Shown: positions 56,315 to 64,000 of the stretch, piece after piece
How positions within the stretch are numbered: the stretch's first letter is position 1
Layout of the letters: each line of letters opens with the position of its first letter
Source of the DNA: Stenogyne calaminthoides
Lineage: Eukaryota; Streptophyta; Magnoliopsida; Lamiales; Lamiaceae
NCBI GenBank assembly: GCA_037126765.1
Contig: JBBCBC010000024.1
Coordinates: 20,371,554-20,435,553 of the forward strand
Length of the DNA: 64,000 bases
Reading direction: 5' to 3'
Notes under the pieces: model-generated
The model's input: only the letters and a program-made list of their open reading frames with translations
Told to the model about the DNA's origin: nothing
The model's database searches: none
Made by a program: the position numbers and the translations under genes

Positions 56315-58156
56315 TGTTGGGGAATAAGTTGCACGGATCTATTCGGGATGAATATTAAAATACAAATTTAATTCTTATAATTATTACTAGCATGAATTAA
56401 TCCTATATTAATTCAAATAATAATCCAACAACAAATCATGCATATAATCAATTCACGTAAAACCTACTCATGCGGAATTTCTACGAATTTACGTGAACAT
56501 ACCTCTCGGGACGACAATGGTCTTGTTGATTAGACTCACCAAAAGAACTTTCCAAGTATTCCCTTAATCATTGCTCGACAATCCGGTGGGAAGATACTCG
56601 CGAACAATTAACAAAAGGAAAAAAATAAACTTTGTTGCACCACTTTCGTGGATTTGCTAATTTTTTCAGCACATGGAATTGTACTTGGGAATGAAAGAGT
56701 CATCCCCTATTTATAGAGCATAGGTGGTCGAAATTTTGGGCAAAAAATAATGTGGGAAAATCTTTTCTTGATCTCCAAGAAATCTTGAATATATCTCCTA
56801 TATTCTTTTTCCCATAATTATAATATTCCACAAAATCCCACCTACTCTTTGTTATGGGATATTTTCGAAAATTATAGGCAAGATTCCAAGATTTGGATCT
56901 TCTTGAATTTATGAGATATTCTTGTATTTCAAGAAATACATATCTTCCATAATATCTTTTCAAGAAAATCAAGAAAATCTTTCTTGCCCTTTATATTTCA
57001 AAATTTTCGAAATTATCTTCATGAATAACCAAGTGGGAGATTTCTTGAATTTAATGAGATAATCTTGTATTCGAAGAATACATATCTTCATTCCATAAAA
57101 AAATTCAAAGAAAATCTTTCTCCCATTTTATCCATAAATTTCGAAAATAATGAGGAAAAATAAGCAACAATATTTATTTTATTTTAAACACATTTTTCAG
57201 TTATTGGACTATATGTTGGGCTACTTAGGGGGCCTTTAGGAGAATTAAGATTGGACCTTCCAATGGATCTTGAATTATCAATATTGAGCCACAATATTAT
57301 TCAAGCCCATAAATATTAATTAATCCCACTACATAATTAATATTGCACTATCCATCTTAACCCATATTACAGTCAATATGACTCCCGGTTATTATTTCCC
57401 GTGTTTAAGATTATCTAGCCCATTAATTAATTCAAGCCACTGAAATAGCTTTTCGTTAATTAATATCTTTTGTCCTTGGTCAAGGAACGGTTCAACATTA
57501 CTATCCATACCGGAAACTAATTTCACTTGCAAGATTTGGTATGATAAAGCTTATGAACCTCCCAAGGGGGCAAATCGAACAAGCGTACTTGCACACGATT
57601 CTTCGTATTAAATCTTAGCAATCACATGTGACCAATAATATTGCCCAAGATAAAAAGTATTGAATCTCATTGATTCTCTACCCATGATAAGTCAAAGAAA
57701 TAGTTACCAACCACACGTGATCCTATTTAAGGAACGAAGATTAAGAAATAACGAACCACTGAGGTCTAATTCTTCCTTGTTCAGTTCTGAAGAATTTGTC
57801 CTCCTGTAGGTCCTATTCAGTGCATCAGTCATGCACTAGTGTAATCTCTTGGTCAAGACAAGCCAATCTGAGCCTTACACTTCAACCTTTCAAGATGGAT
57901 TATTCATTTACATCTAGGTCGTGAATGGTGTACTTTTAGTTACAAGGAACTGTTAATTTAATCTTCTGTGATCTGGTATCACTAAATTAACTACAATGTA
58001 ACACATACTATTTATTGAACAGTTATGCAGTAAATATATGTAACATTCGATGATATTTAAAGCATCAGTGATAAACAATTTATTTCAGCAAATAAGTCCG
58101 AAATTCAGTTTTGATTATACAAAGTAAAAAGCATACTTTCCAGTATAATCCCAACA
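56315..58156 (-). repeat. 5' LTR of Copia D
   Basis: TGTTGGGGAATAAG to ATAATCCCAACA, 1842 bp, collinear with 47341-49182. TATA element on the minus strand at 56706-56715. Confidence 0.97.
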
Positions 58157-58161
58157 CATGG

Positions 58162-58667
58162 TTCCAGTGTATGGGGTCACTTTGGACATTCATTTGGAGT
58201 TATCTAGCAAAAGTTATGTCAATTTCACTAGAAGGTGACGGACTACTATAAAAATATGCCCAAGTTCAAAATATGCACAAAATTGACACTAGGTTTAAAA
58301 AATGGAGTTTGCAGCACTTGTTCCTATAATAACTAGTGATTCTCCCGTGCGATGCACTGGTTGAATATTGGTAAATTTTAGTATAAGATTGTACAATTAA
58401 AAAAAATCATGCACAATTAATAATTTAATATCATATATTTCCTAAAATTTTAGTAATATGATTGTTAAAATAAAAGGTTAATTTTTTGGTAATGTAGAAC
58501 CACTTCAATTAGTCAATACTGAAATGTTAACTACATATTAAATATTTAAAAAAAATATAACATACATGGACGGTCTGTAGTCATTATTACTCTAAAACCT
58601 GTCAAAAAAATAATAATTATTGCCCTGGAAAAGTAAAAGATGTTATAGTGTACTCTGCGTTTCATAT
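58162..58667. other. Spacer between Copia D and element E
   Basis: Contains repeat fragments shared with 46838-47330 and a TCTCCCGTGCGATGCACTGG phrase at 58341, resembling the CCCGTGCGATGCACGGG palindrome found in many plant repeats. No gene. Confidence 0.45.
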
Positions 58668-59266
58668 TGTTGGTCCCGGTGCAAACGAGTCTTACACGTG
58701 TATGGGGGGGGAATACACGTGTTCAGTGTTTTTTAAAACTTTTCTTTTACTGAGGTCAACTTGGGTCAGATAATCCTGAAGATTAGGTCCTGAGAAGCAC
58801 AAGTCACTCTGAGTCAAAGTCTACTGAGACTGTGATCTGGAAGCCGCTTTTAAAACCTCGAGATAATCCCAACTGAGTCCTGAGTTTGAGAGATCCCGAG
58901 TTGCTTGGATCGATAACTAACTTATTGAACCCTTAGAAGAGTAAGTTCGGTTTGGTAACTATCTCTGTTCTAGCTACTTTCGGATGTGCGAATGGTTGGC
59001 CCTTTAGTTTATACTGTTTTTAAAGCTTTCTTTGAAAACCTTCCTTTAATGGAATAGTGATTAGGCTGTGATTCAATTACATGCAACTTCCAAAGGGATT
59101 GATTCCAACCGAAATGTCGGTGAAAATATGCTTTCAAACTCGGTGATGCAACGATTTAAGTATGAGATAAGGAAAGCAATAAACAACACAACAATTATAG
59201 TGGTTCGAGACTCAAGCTCCTACGTCCCACTCTCTCGATCCTCGGAGAAATTCACTAATCACTTAC

Positions 59267-59483
59267 GAGCTTTACGACTACCTCGCGTGGTTTACTTACT
59301 CAACTTCGGCCCCGAGCTTTACGACTACTCCACGTAGTTTACTTACTCAACCCGACCTTGAGCTTTACGAATACCTCCGTAGTTTACTTACTCAAACACA
59401 AACAAGCTTTGGACTACCTCTGTGGCTTACTAACTTCTCCTCTAGAGCTTTTACGACTACTCCGCGTGGTTTACTAACTCTTA
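59267..59483. repeat. Minisatellite in LTR of E, five units of 44-51 bp
   Basis: Units begin GAGCTTTACGACTAC (59267, 59314, 59360, 59404, 59455) and end GTGGTTTACTTACTCAAC with variation. Confidence 0.85.
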
Positions 59484-60261
59484 ACAACTCTTCTCACCAA
59501 CAAACACACTCCAACTACCTTCTCAAGGGTTTGGGGTTTACAGTTAGTTTCAACTAGGATGAGATATCCTTTACAATGAAGTACAATGCAAAGGCTAGGA
59601 TATCTCGACTAAGCTTTGGATAAATCTTATCAAGCTAGGCTTAGTTTAGTGAGCTCTCTTCAATATAAAAGCACTTGGGAAATTCTAAGTTTTTTTCGAG
59701 TGCTTTAACTTTATGATATAATAAGTTTGAGCTTCTTGAGTTGCTTATAAATTTCCCGTAACCTTACAATGTAGAGGGTCACTAGTATTTATAGGCATAC
59801 ACCAAGGTCACTCTTGAAAAACTATCCGTTGGAGAGATAGCTTCGTGAGTTTCCTCTTATGGTGTGTGAGGAACGACTATATTTAGGGTTTGAAACTCCC
59901 TAACACATTTTAGGCAATAGCCTTTCATGTAGCCGGTCTTCACTTTTTGCAGTCTGGAACTTTTGTACATCTGACATCTTTTTTCGGTGACTTTGTCGAT
60001 GTCGATTAATCGATTATGGTGCGATGTTGTCTTCCTCCTTTTGACTTTTGTCTCCAGTTAAAGGTAGACACCTTCAACGGCTCTTACAAACTCTGAGTTG
60101 ATATAACCTTAACAACACTTTGTCTTAGTTCCTTTTGTCTGCATGGAATGTCTTGGGCAATATCTATTTTTCTAAGGAATCGTGATCTTCTCAGTATTGC
60201 ATCCTTCAGATAGATATATTCAGTGCCTCGGAACATTCAGGTTTATACTGAGCATTGATTA

Positions 60262-60515
60262 CATTCTTGAGTCTTGATAATTATTGTGCCGCCTTGATAT
60301 TCTTGATCTTGATTCTTGATCTTCTATGTCTTGATTCTTACGAGTCTTGAGGTCTTCGAGTCTTGGCGTCTTACGAGTCTTGAGTCTTCACGGATATACT
60401 AAGCGATATCTTGAGTCTTCATCTTTGAGTCTTGATTCCTCGATTTCATCTTGAGTCTTGATATCTCGATTTTACTTGAGTCTTGATATCTCGATTTCAC
60501 ATTGAGTCTTCAGAA
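60262..60515. repeat. TTGAGTCTTGA-rich repeats in LTR of E
   Basis: Many copies of TTGAGTCTTGAT; from about 60425 to 60510 they form three tandem copies of a roughly 25-28-bp unit TTGAGTCTTGATATCTCGAT. Confidence 0.8.
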
Positions 60516-60746
60516 ACTTAGTTTCATACTGAAACTTCAGTTTCTTCAGAAACATCTTGAGTTCTTCAGAATCTTCAGATCTAAACCTGATCTATATCTG
60601 CTGACTATACATTTTGCAAGATATCATCCTAGAATACTATAAAACAAAACCGACTCAACTATCAAGATTATCCTGAACATGTCATACTCAGGGGTTTTGG
60701 GATCTAATCAAAATCATATATCTTTTATTAAATTCATCTCCCAACA

Positions 60747-60760
60747 ATTTCTCCCTTTTT
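60747..60760 (-). other. Polypurine tract of Copia E
   Basis: The minus strand reads AAAAAGGGAGAAAT immediately before the LTR start TGTTGGGAG. The upstream GGCATCATC phrase is like that of Sirevirus elements. Confidence 0.75.
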
Positions 60761-61104
60761 GATGATGCCAAAACCTATCTTGTTACAACCATATAACCTA
60801 AACTCAGGTTTTAGTTTATCCTATTACAAGATTGGTTATGTCTCCCAACAATTTCCTAAATCAGAGAATCTCCCAACAATTTCTGAGAATCTCCTAACAT
60901 TTAATCATTCAATCAATTTCTTCAGTAATGAATCTTCTTAAATAGTTCATCACCAAATACTTAAACAATTCATTCAGAGACATTCATTCAGCATATCAAA
61001 AGTAAAAGACATGTAAATAAGATAATGAGATATTATCTTTTTGAGCACAAATGATAAATTTTCATTGATGATGAGTAGACTGTTACAGGTTACAATGAAA
61101 TTTA

Positions 61105-61581
61105 TCAAAACAAAAAAAATAAGACAGAAAGATAGAAAAAAATTACAAGTGTCTTGGTCTTGATCTTGAGTTTGGCTCTTGATCTTACGCTCTTGATTTT
61201 GTATCTTCTTGACTTCATCATCACGGGCACTTCGGGTTGAACATTCATCTCTTTCCTTAATGATATCCGGATTTTCCTGTTAAACCCAAACCGAAAGCAA
61301 AGATATTGAGCAATTTCTTGAATAATTACTTTCTCATTCACCATGCCATTATCAAGTCTTGGAGGAGGGTAGGAATATGGACCAGGGGCTACTATCTGTA
61401 CCTTTCCTTCATCTGCTAAGTTCATCCAACTTTGGAGATATTTTGGATAGAAGGTTAGGAGATATTCGATGAACGCTTCATTTTGATCTGAGCTTTCCCC
61501 TCTCCACTCCTGAGCATCATAATAATAGAACCAGAAGGTTCTCTTGACCTCTTCCCACACATCGTTGAATTTGATAGGCAT
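61105..61581 (-). pseudogene. Env-like ORF region of E, C-terminal frame
   Basis: 158 residues starting MPIKFNDVWEEVKRTFWFYY, followed by EAFIEYLLTFYPKYLQSWMN and VIIQEIAQYLCFRFGFNR. The C-terminus is basic and ends in a hydrophobic FFYLSVLFFLF stretch that could be a membrane anchor. No database family is recognised. It lies 358 bp from the LTR and is in a different frame from the 61736-62680 ORF, with the intervening 61582-61735 reading arginine-rich frames, so a frameshift is likely. Confidence 0.5.
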
Positions 61582-61735
61582 CCATTTGTCAAAGTGTGGC
61601 CACTTGATCTTTTTGATGTCTCTCTCCTTTTGCTCGCAAACTTTTTGAATTCACTCCTTCGCCCGGCTCTTCTTGATCTTCTTCTGATCACAGCCGCCGC
61701 GAGACCGGCAGCGATCAAGAAACCGCTTTGCTTTC

Positions 61736-62680
61736 TTAGCTTTCTATCTGGAGTGTCTTCAGAGCATTCTTCGTGTTGAAGACTTTCTTCTTCTGCTGAC
61801 CTGCAGACTCTTCCAACTCTTCCATCAACTTCCTTTGGACTGGCTTAGAAGCCTTAGCTCGCTTACTTTCAGGTTCAACAACGCCCAAGGCTTTCCTCTT
61901 TATAGGCAATTCAGCAGTAGCCTGGCTTGTTCCAACCTTTGCTCTAGCACTCAGTTTCTCTCTTGCAACATCAAGCATGGTTTTCTCAGAAACTCGAGTG
62001 TAGATAGGCTTCTCCACCTGAACGAACTTCAGTTTGTCAGTAGCTTCGACTTCCTTCAAGGCTCTGGATAGGCTATTAATTTCAGCTTCTTTCTGCGCCT
62101 TTTTCTCCAAAGTACGTGCCAATAACTTCCTGAGGTCTTCATTTGGTCTTTCCCCCTTCTTGGCACCGTAATTTGGAAGAAGTCTGGAGAGTGCTGTGTC
62201 CATGTGATATTGCTCTTTGCTCACACAGCGCACCTCTCCTACTATCTGATCTTGTTCATCTTCCAGCCTCTTCATGTGGTTCTTAGCCATAGAAAATTCT
62301 TCAGACAAATGGGCAAATTGGCCAGAGAGAGCTTCTTTAAACATCTCTGTCATCTTGGTCATGAGCATTGAGCTCATTTCCTCAACAGCAGATTTGATCA
62401 GCACCTCATTCCTCTCTGCCAATTTCACCTCTAGAAATCTTGATATTCTCCTAGTGCTTACATTTGATTCGGCCTTTTCATTTCGACCTTGACTCCTCCA
62501 GATTTTCATTAAAATTTTATCTTCCATGGAGGTCATCTGTGAGGTCAGAGTGTTTTGGATTTGCACCAGTTCTGAAGAGTGACTAAGATTCTCCATCTTC
62601 TGAGTTTGGCTGGCCAATGTTTCTTCCATCTGATCGATCTTGTTCATCATTGGCTCAACCTTCTCAAGCTTCTCCATCAA
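61736..62680 (-). CDS. Env-like coiled-coil protein of Sirevirus-like element E
   Basis: 314-residue frame. Residues 1-170 have heptad-like spacing of Leu/Met/Ile (MMEKLEKVEPMMNKIDQMEE, then KLAERNEVLIKSAVEEMSSM) that predict a long coiled coil. Residues 190-230 form a second helix-rich segment (EKKAQKEAEINSLSRALKEV). The C-terminus is Lys/Arg-rich (KRKALGVVEPESKRAKASKP). Coiled-coil env-like products are described for SIRE-type retroelements; their role is unproven. Upstream, the frame 62786-63022 is in the same phase, separated by one stop at 62786. Product assignment rests on location and composition. Confidence 0.55.
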   Translation of the reverse strand: MMEKLEKVEPMMNKIDQMEETLASQTQKMENLSHSSELVQIQNTLTSQMTSMEDKILMKIWRSQGRNEKAESNVSTRRISRFLEVKLAERNEVLIKSAVEEMSSMLMTKMTEMFKEALSGQFAHLSEEFSMAKNHMKRLEDEQDQIVGEVRCVSKEQYHMDTALSRLLPNYGAKKGERPNEDLRKLLARTLEKKAQKEAEINSLSRALKEVEATDKLKFVQVEKPIYTRVSEKTMLDVAREKLSARAKVGTSQATAELPIKRKALGVVEPESKRAKASKPVQRKLMEELEESAGQQKKKVFNTKNALKTLQIES

Positions 62681-63022
62681 GGGAGTGTGGTCGATCTCAG
62701 GAACCTTCGCACCTTCATACGTGGCTTTGATTGATCATCTGAGGTTCGAACCTGACCCGAGGGTCGATCTGCACTGAGCTTGACTTCATCCCGAGCTCCG
62801 ATCTCCAATCGAGCCTCGATCAAGAGTGCTAGCCGGTCGAGGTTGAATGATTTCAGGTTGATCAGCACCAGAATTTTCCTTCTCCATCTGAGACTGATCC
62901 TCATCATCTCTCTGTTGGTCCCCATCTTGAAATTTGTCTCTGCTGCTAGGGGCACCAACCTCAGTATCTCTCCTCTCAGCTATCTTCCTCTGAACCAGCT
63001 CATCAAAATCGGCATTTTTCAT
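62681..63022 (-). pseudogene. Env-like region of E, middle frame
   Basis: The frame 62786-63022 reads MKNADFDELVQRKIAERRDT and an Asp/Gln-rich stretch, then stops in phase with the coiled-coil ORF. The alternative frame 62677-62958 is a shadow. Probably part of the same decayed protein. Confidence 0.4.
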
Positions 63023-63519
63023 CCTGAGCTTTGTCTTCCGAATCCACGAGAACTTCGGTCAGAATGTTGTCTCCTCATTCCACCGTCTTCCCCTCGAATG
63101 CAAAAGAATGTTCAAATCTCCCTAAGAGTCTGATTGAGGATGAAAATCGTCGTCCTTAATCGGAAGAAGATATCTTGCAGATCAGGGTATGAGCTGAGCT
63201 CAGGGTAGCGGTCAAGAATGAACCGTTCCCCCTTGCTCCTCCACTCGGTTTCTTCAGCTTTACCCTTCTTCCTTCTCGGGCTTCGTTCGGTTGAAGCATC
63301 AAATTTGAAGGATCAAGAAAGTAAATCACTCAGAGCTCATCAAGAATAAAATTTTGCTCTGAGTCTCAAAGAACGTCTCATTTGTTGTGTTGTGCAACAG
63401 TCCTCGGTTTGCATCCGAGTGGGTTCGGGGCTGAGTGGCACTTTCTCAGATTGACTACGAGTTGGCTCTTCTATCTCTGGTAAAGACATCTTTGGTAGGA
63501 ATCTCGAGGCTGAGTTCCT
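63023..63519 (-). other. Env-like region of E, frame not recovered
   Basis: Several short frames and stops. No motif recognised; taken as decayed coding sequence by position. Confidence 0.35.
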
Positions 63520-63969
63520 TTAAAAATTTCTGAAAATTTTATCCGAGCCGAAAGATGTCTCAAGCACCTCAGAGAAGACCCGCTCCTCAGTCTGTTCCTG
63601 TGCCTTAGAGATAACCTGAGCCAATACTTGCAATGATGAATTCTGAGCGGTTTGGCCATCAGGTTGAATCTCTTCAGAATCACTGCCATCATCATCGGTG
63701 AGAACCACCATTCTTCTGTGCTTGGGGCCGAAGGTTTTTTTCTTCTTCATCTTCTCACCTTGCTCCATTTTGGCCTCCAACAAAACCTTCCCCCACTGGT
63801 TTTGTTGGGTCTCTTCAAAGAAGCAAAGAACTTTAGGTGATTCTGCTTTCTTTTCCTTCTTCCCTCTGATGGCTTGCTTCTTCACAGCAATGGGCTTTAA
63901 GAGTACCTTGGACTTGGGGAATGGGGTCGAATTGGCGAAGATATCCTCCTCCTCTCTGCACATCTCCAA
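63520..63969 (-). pseudogene. Env-like region of E, N-terminal charged frame
   Basis: 149 residues: a Lys-rich start (KAIRGKKEKKAESPK type), KMKKKKTFGPKHRRMVV, and an acidic cluster LTDDDGSDSEEIQPD. Ends with EERVFSEVLETSFGS. Compatible with a Sirevirus env-like N-terminal region, but no family recognised. The true start may lie beyond the window. Confidence 0.4.
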
Positions 63970-64000
63970 AATAAATGCTATTTTGGTTGCATGGTGGATC

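Larger units (their letters stand above)
47341..58156 (-). mobile_element. Complete Copia retrotransposon D (10.8 kb, with nested solo LTR)
   Basis: Two LTRs of 1842 bp each (47341-49182 and 56315-58156), PBS (56300-56312), PPT (49183-49193) and 5-bp duplication CATGG (47336-47340 and 58157-58161) define the element exactly, on the minus strand. Gag, protease, integrase, RT and RNase H are all recognisable but carry stops and frameshifts. The gag region is split by a Sirevirus-like solo LTR at 53078-54669. The LTRs look nearly identical by eye, and copy A at 1-5769 is a relative. Confidence 0.97.
58668..60746 (-). repeat. 3' LTR of Sirevirus-like Copia E (2079 bp)
   Basis: TGTTGGTCCCGGTGC at the left and ATCTCCCAACA at the right. 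The polypurine tract next to the right end shows this is the 3' LTR of a minus-strand element. TATA element on the minus strand at 59785-59794. It contains two minisatellite-like tracts (59267-59483 and 60262-60515). No duplication partner is visible inside the window. Confidence 0.82.
60747..64000 (-). mobile_element. Sirevirus-like Copia E, 3' internal region (cut by window edge)
   Basis: Follows the 3' LTR on the minus strand. It holds no pol motif but a series of coiled-coil and charged frames, as expected for the extra env-like ORF that Sirevirus (SIRE/Maximus) elements carry between pol and the 3' LTR. The rest of the element lies to the right of the window. A large non-coding derivative (LARD) is the alternative. 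Confidence 0.7.

Overview
This is a plant nuclear window, probably from an angiosperm with an AT-rich, eudicot-like intergenic composition (species not identifiable). It is almost entirely a nest of transposable elements. I find no intact host gene, no tRNA or rRNA gene, and no bacterial-type feature. The evidence for plant origin is Ty1/Copia and Ty3/Athila polyproteins, CACTA TNP2, Transposase_24 and Ulp1-like domains, Stowaway, Tourist, hAT and Mutator MITEs, and intron-like breaks.

Region 1-21742 is a stacked retrotransposon nest. The host layer is an old minus-strand Ale/Retrofit-like Copia (C; 6626-9595 and 21463-21742) cut by three younger insertions. A 239-bp Stowaway MITE sits in its integrase (7315-7553). 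A Ty3/Gypsy Athila element on the plus strand sits in its leader/gag (9596-21462). The LTR of another Copia (B; to 6625) sits in its reverse transcriptase. Copia B is itself cut by the minus-strand Copia A (1-5769), which runs off the left edge.

Region 21743-28160 is a decayed CACTA transposon: subterminal GACGGTT-type repeats, an apparently solo retroviral-type LTR inserted at 23395-25716, then broken TNP2/DUF4218/DUF4216 transposase on the plus strand. Region 31088-36010 is a second CACTA element with both ends and a 3-bp target duplication (AAC). It carries a broken Transposase_24 plus Ulp1-like protease gene and no TNP2 gene.

Region 36011-47340 is AT-rich spacer with small DNA elements: two foldback elements built around degenerate TTTAGGG-like heptads (37544-37850, 40741-41234), a hAT element with 8-bp duplication (42376-43304), a Tourist/Harbinger MITE with TAA duplication (43773-43888) and a Mutator-type MITE with 9-bp duplication (46161-46468).

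Region 47341-58156 is a complete minus-strand Copia element (D, same family as A) with two 1842-bp LTRs, PBS, PPT and CATGG target duplication. A Sirevirus-like solo LTR (53078-54669, duplication AATAT) interrupts its gag. Region 58668-64000 is the 3' LTR and 3' internal part of a minus-strand Sirevirus-like Copia (E) with an env-like/coiled-coil ORF region that runs off the right edge.

The coding regions do not form cellular pathways. They are copies or wrecks of retroelement gag-protease-integrase-RT-RNase H and transposase modules. Every one is interrupted by stops, frameshifts or later insertions, so any movement would need proteins supplied elsewhere in the genome.
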